Part shown: positions 8,017-16,735 of the stretch, piece by piece
Layout of the letters: every line of letters begins with the position of its first letter
Position numbering within the stretch: position 1 is the first letter of the stretch
Source: Rhodococcus pseudokoreensis
GTDB lineage: Bacteria; Actinomycetota; Actinomycetes; Mycobacteriales; Mycobacteriaceae
Assembly: GCF_017068395.1 (NCBI RefSeq)
Contig: NZ_CP070618.1
Span: forward strand, 1-64,000
Reading direction: 5' to 3'
DNA: 64,000 bases
Position numbers and translations under genes: made by a program
Notes under the pieces: model-generated
The model's database searches: none
The model's input: the letters and a program-made list of their open reading frames with translations, nothing else
What the model was told of the DNA's origin: nothing

Positions 8017-9119
8017 GTGAGACCGCCACCGAACACCCGGCCGTCGTCGGGAAACTCTCCACCCTCGACCGGTTCCTGCCGGTGTGGATCGGCGTCGCCA
8101 TGGTCGCCGGACTACTGCTGGGCCGGATGATTCCCGGCCTCGGGGACGCCGTGTCCGCGGTGGAGATCGACGGCATCTCGTTGCCGATCGCGCTCGGACT
8201 GCTGATCATGATGTACCCGGTGCTCGCCAAGGTCCGCTACGACCGGCTCGACACCGTCACCGGCGACCGCAAACTCCTCGTCGGCTCGTTGGTCCTGAAC
8301 TGGGTGCTCGGGCCCGCGCTGATGTTCGCCCTCGCCTGGCTGCTGCTGCCGGACCTGCCCGAGTACCGCACCGGCCTAATCATCGTCGGCCTGGCCCGCT
8401 GCATCGCCATGGTGATCATCTGGAACGACCTCGCCTGCGGTGACCGCGAGGCCGCCGCCGTGCTGGTCGCAATCAACTCGGTGTTCCAGGTGCTCATGTT
8501 CGCCGTCCTCGGCTGGTTCTACCTCTCGGTCCTTCCCGGCTGGCTGGGTCTCGAACAGACCACCATCGACACCTCGCCGTGGCAGATCGCCAAATCGGTA
8601 CTGATCTTCCTGGGCATCCCCCTGCTCGCCGGCTACCTGACCCGCCGTTTCGGCGAAAAGGCCAAGGGCCGTGAGTGGTACGAGTCCACGTTCATCCCGA
8701 AGATCGGGCCCTGGGCGCTGTACGGGCTGTTGTTCACGATCGTGATCCTCTTCGCCCTTCAAGGTGAGCAGATCACCTCCCAGCCGTGGGACGTCGTCCG
8801 CATCGCCATTCCGTTGCTGGCGTATTTCGCGATCATGTGGGGCGGCGGCTACGCCCTCGGCGCGGCCATGGGTCTGGGTTACGAGCGCACCACCACCCTG
8901 GCGTTCACCGCCGCGGGCAACAACTTCGAACTCGCCATCGCCGTGGCCATCGCCACCTACGGCGCCACCTCCGGTCAGGCGTTGGCCGGTGTCGTCGGAC
9001 CGCTGATCGAGGTCCCCGTCCTCGTCGCCCTGGTCTACGTGTCCCTGGCGCTCCGTAACCGCTTCACCCACTCGACTGGTTTCACCCCCGAATCTGCATC
9101 TGTGACGAAGGAGTCCTGA
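8013..9119 (+). CDS. acr3: Acr3 arsenite efflux permease
   Basis: Inner-membrane arsenite/proton antiporter of the Acr3 (BASS) family, 368 residues with about ten hydrophobic segments, the family's usual size. Hallmarks include LPIALGLLIMMYPVLAKV, the conserved cysteine segment GLARCIAMVIIWNDLACGD (the essential thiol of Acr3) and FTAAGNNFELAIAVAIATYG near the C-terminus. It starts at the ATG overlapping the arsR stop and ends with TGATG overlapping the first arsC start, so arsR, acr3 and arsC1 form one translationally coupled unit. It is the export step of the pathway and the likely partner of the ArsA ATPase encoded downstream. Confidence 0.95.
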   Translation: MSETATEHPAVVGKLSTLDRFLPVWIGVAMVAGLLLGRMIPGLGDAVSAVEIDGISLPIALGLLIMMYPVLAKVRYDRLDTVTGDRKLLVGSLVLNWVLGPALMFALAWLLLPDLPEYRTGLIIVGLARCIAMVIIWNDLACGDREAAAVLVAINSVFQVLMFAVLGWFYLSVLPGWLGLEQTTIDTSPWQIAKSVLIFLGIPLLAGYLTRRFGEKAKGREWYESTFIPKIGPWALYGLLFTIVILFALQGEQITSQPWDVVRIAIPLLAYFAIMWGGGYALGAAMGLGYERTTTLAFTAAGNNFELAIAVAIATYGATSGQALAGVVGPLIEVPVLVALVYVSLALRNRFTHSTGFTPESASVTKES

Positions 9120-9801
9120 TGTCCGACAGCCCGCTCGAGAAGGAACTGTTCCCCTCGCTCCACCGGGCAGGGCCGGAACTGCTGATGCCCCAGGCGGTCC
9201 TCTCGCGCACCGCCGCAGACCTGGCCGAACCTACACCGGCGTCTTCTCCCCGCAGACGGTGGAGCGGTACGTCTTCGAGTCCTACACCGCGCTGCGGCGC
9301 ACCTCCAAGGTGCACACCCACCTGACCACCTTGGCCGGGCGGTTCGCCGCCGACCGGCTCACCGCCCTGGCCCAATCACAGGGTGCGGCACCGAAGGACG
9401 TCCCGGAGGTGCTGTTCGTGTGCGTGCACAACGCCGGGCGTTCCCAGATGGCCGCCGCCCTGCTCGACCACCACGCCCGCGGGCGGGTGCATGTCCGTTC
9501 CGCCGGGTCCGCCCCCATCCACGCGATCAACCCCACCGTTACCCTGGCGATGACCGAGGTCGGGATCGACCTGGGCGCCGAGTACCCGAAGCCGCTGACC
9601 GACGACGTCGTCGCCGCCGCCGACGTGGTGGTGTCGATGGGCTGCGGCGACGCCTGTGCGATCTACCCGGGCAAGCGGTACCTGGACTGGGCCCTCGCCG
9701 ACCCCGACGCGCAACCGCTCGACGTCGTGCGGGTCATCCGCAACGACCTCGACACCCGAGTCCGGGCTCTGCTGCGCGAACTCACCACCGTCCCGGCCTG
9801 A
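9119..9801 (+). pseudogene. arsC: Arsenate reductase ArsC with N-terminal helical domain, frameshifted
   Basis: Mycobacterial-type ArsC, in which an N-terminal three-helix domain precedes a low-molecular-weight-phosphatase catalytic domain. The N-terminal part starts at the ATG overlapping the acr3 stop and reads MSDSPLEKELFPSL...AADLAE. Near 9226-9232 a one-base change shifts the frame; the expected TYTGVFSPQTVERYVFESY follows in another frame, which stays open to the stop at 9799-9801. The catalytic loop CVHNAGRSQ is intact. A GTG at 9259 could start a truncated catalytic-domain product. Either the helical domain is lost, or the base is a sequencing error. Confidence 0.75.
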
Positions 9802-9846
9802 CCCGGACCAGACGTCCCCGACCCGTTTTTCGAAAGGACTTCCCTC

Positions 9847-10254
9847 ATGTCCAAGCCCTCCGTGTTGTTCGTCTGCGTCCACAACGCCGGCCGCTCCCAG
9901 ATGGCCGCCGGATTCCTCACTCATCTCGCCGGTGACCGGGTCGAGGTCCGCTCCGCCGGGTCCGCCCCCGCGAAGACCATCAACTCCGCCGCCGTCGAGG
10001 CGATGGCCGAGATCGGCATCGACATCTCCGCCCAGTCCCCGAAGATCCTCACCCCAGACACTGTCCAGACCTCCGACGTGGTCATCACCATGGGCTGCGG
10101 CGACGCCTGCCCCGTCTTCCCCGGGATCAGCTACCGGGACTGGGCCCTCGAGGACCCGGCCGGTAAGGGCGTCGACGCGGTCCGCCCGATCCGCGACCAG
10201 ATCAAGTCCAAGGTCGAAGCGCTGATCGCCGAACTCGTCCCCGCCACCGCCTGA
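9847..10254 (+). CDS. arsC: Mycothiol-type arsenate reductase
   Basis: A 135-residue low-molecular-weight-phosphatase-fold arsenate reductase. The nucleophile is Cys10 in CVHNAGRS with the phosphate-loop Arg16, and MGCGDACPVFPG and the acidic DWALEDPAG complete the site. This is the arrangement of actinobacterial arsenate-mycothiol transferases, which form an arseno-mycothiol adduct that mycoredoxin then reduces. Start ATG at 9847 lies after a GAAAGGA ribosome site. It is about 65 % similar by eye to the catalytic domain of the gene before it, a tandem duplication. Confidence 0.9.
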   Translation: MSKPSVLFVCVHNAGRSQMAAGFLTHLAGDRVEVRSAGSAPAKTINSAAVEAMAEIGIDISAQSPKILTPDTVQTSDVVITMGCGDACPVFPGISYRDWALEDPAGKGVDAVRPIRDQIKSKVEALIAELVPATA

Positions 10255-10269
10255 ACCCGGGTGACCATC

Positions 10270-10686
10270 GTGAGTAAGCCCTCCGTGTTGTTCGTGTGCG
10301 TGAAGAACGGCGGCAAGTCCCAGATGGCCGCCGGCCTGATGCGCAAGGCCGCCGGCGATGCCGTTGACGTGTACTCCGCCGGCACCACACCCGGCGCCGC
10401 CGTCAACGCCCTCTCCGCCGAATCCTTGCTGGAGGTCGGCGTCGACATCACCGGGCAGACCCCGACGCTGATCGACCCGCAGCTGGTCCGCGACGTCGAT
10501 CTGGTGGTCACCCTCGGCCGCGAAGCCCGCGTCGACCCGGTGGACGGCACCCGGTTCGAGAACTGGGACACCATTGAGCCGTCCGAGCGCGGTATCGACG
10601 GCATCGAGCGGATGCGCCTGGTGCGTGACGACATCGCCACCCGCATCGACGAGCTCGCCGCCCAGCTCCGCACCACCCAGCCCTGA
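10270..10686 (+). CDS. ArsC-like phosphatase-fold protein with altered active site
   Basis: A 138-residue paralogue of the preceding arsenate reductase. It begins MSKPSVLFVC like its neighbour, which favours the GTG at 10270 over the GTG at 10261. The catalytic loop reads CVKNGGKS instead of CVHNAGRS, so the C-X5-R arginine is a lysine. The MGCGDAC segment is replaced by VTLGREARVD and the catalytic Asp-Pro by IEPSERG. These changes affect residues that hold and protonate arsenate. It may use another oxyanion or thiol partner, or act without arsenate reduction. Position in the operon links it to arsenic, but the reaction is unknown. Confidence 0.75.
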   Translation: MSKPSVLFVCVKNGGKSQMAAGLMRKAAGDAVDVYSAGTTPGAAVNALSAESLLEVGVDITGQTPTLIDPQLVRDVDLVVTLGREARVDPVDGTRFENWDTIEPSERGIDGIERMRLVRDDIATRIDELAAQLRTTQP

Positions 10687-10706
10687 TACCCGAGGAGAAC
10701 CCGCTC

Positions 10707-11126
10707 GTGAGCACCATCGAAATTTTCGAACCCGCCCTGTGCTGCAACACCGGCGTCTGCGGCGACGACGTCGACCAGGCGCTGGTCACCTTCTCCGCCG
10801 ACATGGACTGGGTCCGCTCGAAGGGCGGGAACATCGCCCGATTCAACCTGGCCAGCGAACCGCTCGCCTTCGCCGAGCGTGAACCCGTCACCGCGTTCCT
10901 GCAGGTCTCCGGATCCGAGGGCCTGCCCCTGGTGCTCGTCGATGGTGTCACCGCGATCACCGGCCGCTACCCCGACCGGACCCAGCTCGCCAAGTGGGCC
11001 GGCATCATCACCGACACCCCGGACCCGGTCGTACCGGCCGCGACCGCGATGCTCGGGGTCACCGACACCACCGACGCCGGATCCTGCTGCGCCCCCACCG
11101 ACACCACCGGAACCAGCTGCTGCTGA
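10707..11126 (+). CDS. arsD: ArsD arsenite metallochaperone
   Basis: A 139-residue ArsD with the three arsenite-binding cysteines at Cys12, Cys13 and Cys18 (CCNTGVC), exactly the positions of the E. coli plasmid protein. Two further Cys pairs lie near the C-terminus (SCCAPTD and the final SCC). ArsD passes As(III) to ArsA and weakly represses ars promoters. GTG start at 10707 lies after a GAGGAGAA ribosome site. The next gene, arsA, begins 15 bp after the stop, matching the functional arsDA pairing. Confidence 0.9.
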   Translation: MSTIEIFEPALCCNTGVCGDDVDQALVTFSADMDWVRSKGGNIARFNLASEPLAFAEREPVTAFLQVSGSEGLPLVLVDGVTAITGRYPDRTQLAKWAGIITDTPDPVVPAATAMLGVTDTTDAGSCCAPTDTTGTSCC

Positions 11127-11141
11127 AAGGCTTTGCCTGTC

Positions 11142-12911
11142 ATGAAGTTTCTCGACGCCCCGCCCCGCTTCCTGTTCTTCACCGGTAAGGGCGGGGTCGG
11201 GAAGACCTCGATCGCCTGCGCCGCAGCGATTCACCTCGCCCGCGCCGGCCGCACAGTGCTGCTGGTCAGTACCGACCCGGCCTCGAACGTCGGGCAGGTC
11301 TTCGGGCTGACCATCGGCAACACCATCACCGACGTTGCCGCCGCGCCCGGGCTCTCGGCCCTCGAGATCGACCCGGAGCAGGCCGCCGACGCCTACCGTG
11401 AACGGATCGTCGGACCGGTGCGCGGGCTGCTGCCGGAGAAGGAACTGGCGTCGATCACCGAGCAGCTGTCCAGGTCGTGCACCACCGAGATCGCCTCGTT
11501 CAACGAGTTCACCGCCCTGCTCACCGACCACGACACCGTCGCAGGGTTCGACCACGTGCTCTTCGACACCGCCCCGACCGGGCACACCATCCGGTTGCTG
11601 CAACTGCCCGGCTCGTGGACCGACTTCCTCAATGATGGCAAGGGCGACGCCTCCTGCCTGGGCCCGATGTCCGGGCTCGAGAAACAGCGCAGCATCTACG
11701 CCGACGCGGTCGCCGCCCTTGCCGATCCGCAGCGCACCCGGCGAGTCCTCGTCGCCAGGGCGCAGCGGGCGGCGCTCGCCGAGATCGCCCGCACCCACAC
11801 CGAACTCGCCGACATCGGCCTGAGCCACCAGCACCTCGTCATCAACGGCCTGCTCCCCGAACCGGAGGACGGTGACGAACTCGCCGCCGCGATCCACCGA
11901 CGCGAACAGGCCGCCCTCGCAGAATTGCCCGCAGCCCTGACCGGCCTGCCGCTCGATCGGGTGCAGCTCAAGGCCACCAACATGGTCGGCATCCGCGCAC
12001 TCGAGAGCCTCTTCACCCACGCCGACTCCATTGCCGCGCCGGCCACCACAGCCCCCATGTCCGAGGTGCCGAACGCGTCCCTGTCCGCCCTGATCGACGA
12101 ACTCGCCGACGCCGATCACGGGCTGATCATGTGCATGGGCAAGGGCGGGGTCGGCAAGACCACCCTCGCCGCCGCGATCGCCGTCGCCCTCACTCAGCGT
12201 GGCCACCAGGTGCATTTGACCACCACCGACCCGGCCGCCCACCTGACCGACACCCTCGCCGGAAACCTCGACGGCCTGCAGGTCTCCCGCATCGATCCGG
12301 CCGTCGCCACCGCGCAGTACCGGGACCGGGTGCTGGCCACCAAGGGCGCCGCCCTCGACGAACAAGGCCGCGCCACCCTCGCCGAGGACCTGGCCTCCCC
12401 GTGCACCGAGGAAGTCGCTGTGTTCCAGGCCTTCTCCCGGGTCATTCACGAATCCCGGCGGAAGTTCGTCGTCGTCGACACCGCCCCCACCGGGCACACC
12501 CTGCTCCTCCTCGATGCGACCGGGTCGTATCACCGGGAGATCGCCCGGCAGATGGGTGACAACACGAATTTCACCACCCCGTTGATGCGGCTGCAGAACC
12601 CTCATGAGACGAAGGTCCTGCTGGTCACGCTCGCCGAAACCACCCCCCGCCTCGAAGCCGAAGGCTTGCAGGCCGACCTGCAGCGCGCCGGCATCGAGCC
12701 GTGGGCGTGGGTGGTCAACAACTCCCTCACCGTCGCCCACCCCACCTCGCAGCTGCTCCGGCGGCGGGCCGCAACCGAACACAGTGAGATCGACGCCATC
12801 ACCGCCGCGCACCACCGGATCGCAGTGGTACCGATGCTGGCCACCGAACCGGTCGGAGTCGATGCCCTGGCCGCGATAGTCGAACCCGCTCGGACCGTCC
12901 CGGTGAACTGA
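11142..12911 (+). CDS. arsA: ArsA arsenite-stimulated ATPase
   Basis: A 589-residue cytoplasmic pump ATPase with two homologous halves, the normal ArsA length. P-loops are TGKGGVGKT at residues 14-22 and MGKGGVGKTT near 330. The signature switch segments (FDTAPTGHTIRLL and VDTAPTGHTLLLL) occur in both halves. The arsenite-site cysteines are visible in LSRSCTTEIASF, GDASCLGPMSG and LASPCTEEVAVF. The start is the ATG at 11142 rather than the TTG 9 bp upstream. It is the last gene of the operon and would drive Acr3-mediated export using arsenite delivered by ArsD. Confidence 0.95.
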   Translation: MKFLDAPPRFLFFTGKGGVGKTSIACAAAIHLARAGRTVLLVSTDPASNVGQVFGLTIGNTITDVAAAPGLSALEIDPEQAADAYRERIVGPVRGLLPEKELASITEQLSRSCTTEIASFNEFTALLTDHDTVAGFDHVLFDTAPTGHTIRLLQLPGSWTDFLNDGKGDASCLGPMSGLEKQRSIYADAVAALADPQRTRRVLVARAQRAALAEIARTHTELADIGLSHQHLVINGLLPEPEDGDELAAAIHRREQAALAELPAALTGLPLDRVQLKATNMVGIRALESLFTHADSIAAPATTAPMSEVPNASLSALIDELADADHGLIMCMGKGGVGKTTLAAAIAVALTQRGHQVHLTTTDPAAHLTDTLAGNLDGLQVSRIDPAVATAQYRDRVLATKGAALDEQGRATLAEDLASPCTEEVAVFQAFSRVIHESRRKFVVVDTAPTGHTLLLLDATGSYHREIARQMGDNTNFTTPLMRLQNPHETKVLLVTLAETTPRLEAEGLQADLQRAGIEPWAWVVNNSLTVAHPTSQLLRRRAATEHSEIDAITAAHHRIAVVPMLATEPVGVDALAAIVEPARTVPVN

Positions 12912-13428
12912 CGCGTCGTCGGCGGGGTCGCCGCCGTGTGAATGCCCGCGTTCGCCGACCCGGTTGTGCCCATCCGCCGAGACCGAGGGCGCCGGCAGCC
13001 CACTGGGCGAGTGCTGGTCAGCAGCAGGGGGTCGTGGTGACGGGCTGCTGCTCACCGACCTGGGCGGCGGACTCGCCGGAACGCAGATCCAGCACGCTGG
13101 CGTCCCGCCCTCAGCCGGAGGTCAAAGGCAGCAGCGCTGGGGCTGGATTCAGCGCCTACTTCGGGGGTGAGTCGATAGCCGCTGACATGGCCCCCACCAG
13201 AGACTGCGCCTCCCGTCGCGAAACACCACCGGACCGCCATACGGCAGCCAGGTGAACCGTGGACCCGGGCAATACGGGGCCGCCACCCGACTCACCACCG
13301 GGTCGGCCACGCATATGCCCTCGTCGCCGCGCCACATATCAGGCCAAGGCCCCCAGCCGCACGACATCGAAGCTCGGCAGCCCAGCGCCACGCGCAAGGC
13401 CGCGCCAACACCCCGACTCCGCAGCACG
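12912..13428. other. Intergenic, with a possible thiol-tail gene remnant
   Basis: No intact gene is seen. A GGCG-rich hairpin just after arsA (near 12922-12940) could end the ars transcript. On the minus strand, codons just above a TGA at 13018-13020 read GRDASVLDLRSGESAAQVGE and end in TTTPCC, resembling the cysteine-pair tails of arsenic-island proteins. It has no start and an in-frame stop just upstream, so it may be a remnant. Confidence 0.2.
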
Positions 13429-13957
13429 TTATGACTTTGAACTGGAGAGACCGATGTTGCGGTCCAACCGCCTGGGCCTGAGACGCTTGGGTACCGACAT
13501 CACGGCATCTCTCGCGGCTCCGTCAGAACCGCAGACAACCAGCAACGGAGTGCGCTCGGGGATCGGTAAGGCGCGGAACTTCTGGTCGGCTACTCGACCG
13601 ACAACCACGTCCAGGGCGTACTCGGTGATGCGCTTGTTGATTCTGTCTGCCAGCTCGTCGGCTTCGGCTCCGACGACTCGCTCTCTCTCCACAACACCAT
13701 CCCAGCCCGTTGCAGGCCCGAACCACATCACGGTGCGAGGACTGATAGGCATCACGATCTCGAGGGCTGTCGCAATGCTTCGTGGCTGCGTCGGGTAGAC
13801 ATGCACGAGTCGGCGGATCTCGCGTCGCCGACGGCCCTTCCGCGTGGCGGCGCGTTTGAGTTTCTGCTCGAACTCTTCCTCGCTCATCGAGCAGTCAGGC
13901 GAGTGATGGACATCGTCATCGGCGGTGATCACCACGACCGGCTCGTCACCGATCAGG
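13429..13957 (-). pseudogene. DUF4238 gene, 3' part cut off by the IS21 element
   Basis: The C-terminal about 174 residues of a DUF4238-family protein. The visible text LIGDEPVVVI and ALEIVMPISPRTVMWFGPA matches the family's ITSDNPVV...PLSP block. Joined to the 5' part at 16730-17328 after removing the element and one copy of ATCAGG, the reading frame is continuous (…DRPLFLIGDEPVVV…) and gives a protein of about 373 residues. As it stands this half has no promoter of its own and would be translated only from internal starts such as the ATG at 13888-13890. Confidence 0.75.
13952..13957. repeat. Target-site duplication ATCAGG, left copy
   Basis: ATCAGG directly abuts the left end of the IS21-family element and is repeated at 16730-16735 on the other side. 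Removing the element and one copy restores the DUF4238 reading frame. Confidence 0.85.
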
Positions 13958-14018
13958 TGTCGCTTGCCAGGGTGATGGGACCACCTCGTTGCCACGAGCA
14001 TGGGACCACCCGAAGGTG

Positions 14019-14831
14019 TCATCGAGCATCGACCTCGCCTTCTGAACTGTCAACCGCGCCATGCCCCGGACGGGTGCGTTGCCGGTAGGACGGGCCCTCG
14101 ATGACGAGGGTGTGCGCCGCGGAGGTGAGCCGGTCGATCGCCGACTGCGCCAGCAGGGCATCGGTGGTCATCGACAGCCACTCATCAGGGGACCTATTCG
14201 AGGAGACGATCGTCGCCTTGCGGCGATGCCGCTCCACGACCAACTCGTAGAAGTCGTTGGTCTCGGTCGCGTCCAGGGGCCGAAGCGCAAAATCGTCGAG
14301 GACCAGGAGATCGACGGTGGCGATGCGCCGCATCTCCGCCTCGACCGAGTTGTCCAGCCGGGCGGCGCGCAGCCGGGCGAACAGCTTGTCCGCCCGCGCG
14401 CAGAGCACCGTCATCCGGCGCCGGATCGCGACGTGCCCGAGGGCGGTCGCCAGGTGCGTTTTTCCGACCCCCACCGGACCCAGAACCAGGACCGAGTGGC
14501 CGGCCTCGGCGAACCGCAACGACACCAGATCCGAGAGCAGGGATCGGTCGTAACGGAGGTCGTCGAGAGCGTTCCAGGTGTCGATCCGCATCGACTGATC
14601 CAGACCGGCCTTCGCCGACCGCAAAGTGGCCGAACGTGATTCCCGCCGGGACACCTCATCGGCGAGGAGCAGTTCCAGGAACGCGACGTGGCTGAGTTGG
14701 TGCTGGCGGGCCAGCGCCAGTCGCTCGGGCAGGGTGTCCTTGAGGGCGCCGAGCTTGAGGGCCTTGAGAAGGGCGATCAGGTCGGCGCCGATCGGATCGA
14801 CCGGCCCCGCGGGTGTGTGTGGGGTGGTCAT
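14019..14831 (-). CDS. istB: IS21 helper ATPase IstB
   Basis: A 270-residue AAA+ ATPase that loads on DNA and directs IstA to its target. Walker A is VLGPVGVGKTHLA, Walker B is VDLLVLDDFAL, and the C-terminal region TDALLAQSAIDRLTSAAHTLVIEGPSYR is typical of IstB. The start is the ATG overlapping the istA stop (ATGA), so it is translationally coupled to istA. Length and motifs look complete, so the element may still be active. Confidence 0.92.
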   Translation of the reverse strand: MTTPHTPAGPVDPIGADLIALLKALKLGALKDTLPERLALARQHQLSHVAFLELLLADEVSRRESRSATLRSAKAGLDQSMRIDTWNALDDLRYDRSLLSDLVSLRFAEAGHSVLVLGPVGVGKTHLATALGHVAIRRRMTVLCARADKLFARLRAARLDNSVEAEMRRIATVDLLVLDDFALRPLDATETNDFYELVVERHRRKATIVSSNRSPDEWLSMTTDALLAQSAIDRLTSAAHTLVIEGPSYRQRTRPGHGAVDSSEGEVDAR

Positions 14832-16564
14832 CGTGTCTCCTTCGTGTCGGTGTTGCCCCCGGCGATCACCGTCAGATGCCCGGTCCTCTCGGTGGCGACG
14901 CCGGTCCCGGCAGTGGCGACGGTGGTCCTCTCGGTGGCAACACCGGTCCCGGCAGTGGCAACACCGGTCCCAGAGGTGGCGGGGGTGGTCCTGTCGGTGG
15001 CGAACTCGGCGGGGTCGCGGGTGAACCGGGACGGTGCCGCCGACCCGGCGGCCGGCAGCAGCGGTGCGGTGGTCTCGGTGGCGCGTTCGAGCATCGAGGC
15101 GATCTTGCTCACCGACACCACATCCAGATCCAGCGCCGTGCTGCACGCCGCTTCGACTGGGCCGGGCCCGTAGCGGCGGACCAGCCCGAGCAGCCGGTAG
15201 ACCGCCCGCATCCGGATCCAGGGCAACGGATCGTCGAGCAGTCTTTCGGCGTAGATCCCAACGCAGCGGCCGTGCCCGGCGCAGGTGCCGATCAGCCGGT
15301 CCAGATCTCGCATCGCGTATCCGATCTTCTCGGTGGGCAGATCCTCCGGGTCGGTGCTGCGCCCACCGGCGGGCTGGCGCGGGTGCACCTTCACCAGGTT
15401 TCCGCGGGCGTAGAACTTCACCAGCGCACTGTCCGCCCGCACCTCGAGGATCGAACCGATCCACTGTCCCGGGATCGAATACAACGCCCTGGCGACCTCG
15501 GCATGAAAGTCGCGGTGCACCTTCACCTGTTTGAAGATCGGCACGTCGTAAACCGGCGGAACGGCCAGCAGCATCGGTGCCTCGTCCTCGTCGAACACCT
15601 CGAGCGGGCGGGCGGCGGTGGTGCCGTGCGTCCGCATCCCCGCGGTGTCACGGCACCACGCCTCGGCACGCTGTTGCGCCTCGGCTAGATCAGCGAATTC
15701 CTCACCAGCCCAGTAGTTTCCACGTACATATTGAACTGCTCTTTCGACCCTAGGTTTGTCTTTCGGCGATCGGATCCGGGCCGGATCCGTGACGAACCCG
15801 GTGTGCTGGGCGTAGTCCAGCCACCCCTGCGACAGCCGCGCATTGACCGCGTCCGCGTCGGCCACCACCGGTCTCAGGTTGTCGGGGATCAGGACCTTGA
15901 ACACACCACCGAAGAAGGTCCACGCCGCTTCGCAGCCGGCGATCACCGCCGCCAGGGTCTGCGAGTACGTCAGCCACACGAACATGTGCCGCGAGTACAC
16001 GGCGGTGAAGATCAGCGCGTGCACCTTGCGGCGCCGCCCGGTGTCCGGGTCGGTCAGATAGCCCAGGTAGCCGAAGTCGATCTGGCATTCGCTGCCGGGA
16101 TCGCCGTCGACGATGCGGACGGTGGTGTCCTTGCGGCCGAAACCGCACCGCTCGGTGGCGAATCGGTGCAACGTCCGATACGGCACCACACAGCCCTGAC
16201 GGGCCAGCAGTGTTTCGATCTTGGTGATCGTCAGCGGTGGATGCGGCCCGTCGCCCGCGACCCACGCCCGAATCTGGTCCTCGAACCCCAGCAGCTGGTC
16301 CCAGGCGGCGCCGTGTCCGCTCGGGCGGGCCGGGCGCACCGCCTCGATCACCGCGCCGATCAGCCCATCGTCGAGGGCGTCGACACAGTCGCCGCGCTGC
16401 AGCCCCGCGGCCTGGGCGGCCTCGATGTACCGCCGGGCCGTTTTGCGGTCCACCCCGCAGTGCGCCGCAATCGTGCGCAATCCCGGCGGCCGGGACCCGG
16501 GCACCCCGAGCCAGATCCGGAGCACTTCCTTGACTTCGTTCACATTGACCTCCCGAAACGCCAT
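14828..16564 (-). CDS. istA: IS21 transposase IstA
   Basis: A 578-residue DDE transposase. An N-terminal helix-turn-helix (GLRTIAAHCGVDRKTARRYI) is followed by the integrase core with catalytic residues in CQIDFGYLGYL (Asp), VLIPDNLRPVV (Asp) and KPRVERAVQYVR (Glu). The C-terminus is unusual: five tandem 7-residue units of the kind VATAGTG/VATERTT precede the last 16 residues. The protein appears full length. It overlaps istB by 4 bp. Confidence 0.92.
   Translation of the reverse strand: MAFREVNVNEVKEVLRIWLGVPGSRPPGLRTIAAHCGVDRKTARRYIEAAQAAGLQRGDCVDALDDGLIGAVIEAVRPARPSGHGAAWDQLLGFEDQIRAWVAGDGPHPPLTITKIETLLARQGCVVPYRTLHRFATERCGFGRKDTTVRIVDGDPGSECQIDFGYLGYLTDPDTGRRRKVHALIFTAVYSRHMFVWLTYSQTLAAVIAGCEAAWTFFGGVFKVLIPDNLRPVVADADAVNARLSQGWLDYAQHTGFVTDPARIRSPKDKPRVERAVQYVRGNYWAGEEFADLAEAQQRAEAWCRDTAGMRTHGTTAARPLEVFDEDEAPMLLAVPPVYDVPIFKQVKVHRDFHAEVARALYSIPGQWIGSILEVRADSALVKFYARGNLVKVHPRQPAGGRSTDPEDLPTEKIGYAMRDLDRLIGTCAGHGRCVGIYAERLLDDPLPWIRMRAVYRLLGLVRRYGPGPVEAACSTALDLDVVSVSKIASMLERATETTAPLLPAAGSAAPSRFTRDPAEFATDRTTPATSGTGVATAGTGVATERTTVATAGTGVATERTGHLTVIAGGNTDTKETR
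14879..14983 (-). repeat. Five 21-bp repeats inside the 3' end of istA
   Basis: Five consecutive 21-bp units encode PATSGTG, VATAGTG, VATERTT, VATAGTG and VATERTG. The units are imperfect but in frame, so copy-number change would not break the transposase. Confidence 0.8.
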
Positions 16565-16729
16565 GCCCGTCCGCCTTCGTGACCGGGGATACCGACACGA
16601 CGATCAAACGAGCGATCCGACGGGACTTCGGCGCGACGCGCCGGGTGGTCCCATGACTGGCAATCCGAGTGGTCCCATGAGGGTGGCAGAAATCAGGTCA
16701 AGACGGTCCCATGCTCATGGCAGGCGACA

Positions 16730-16735
16730 ATCAGG
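16730..16735. repeat. Target-site duplication ATCAGG, right copy
   Basis: Second copy of the 6-bp direct repeat next to the right end of the IS21-family element; the first is at 13952-13957. Confidence 0.85.

Larger units (their letters stand above)
13958..16729 (-). mobile_element. IS21-family insertion sequence, about 2.77 kb
   Basis: The element carries istA and istB on the minus strand and ends in related inverted repeats: TGTCGCTTGCCAGGGTGATG at the left end and, in reverse complement, TGTCGCCTGCCATGAGCATG at the right end. Each end has several copies of a TTGCCA...ATGGGACCACC unit (two on the left, starting near 13965 and 13989; three on the right, ending near 16663, 16688 and 16722), as is usual for the multiple transposase sites of IS21. 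It is flanked by a 6-bp direct repeat and disrupts a DUF4238 gene. Confidence 0.9.

Noticed and set aside
10131..13055. A 974-codon open frame on the minus strand opposite arsC, arsD and arsA
   Set aside because: It is a mirror of GC-rich codons in real genes: glycine/arginine/valine-rich, with no recognisable domain, and covered by well-supported plus-strand genes.
14879..14983. CRISPR-like array
   Set aside because: The units are contiguous in-frame coding repeats in istA with no unique spacers.
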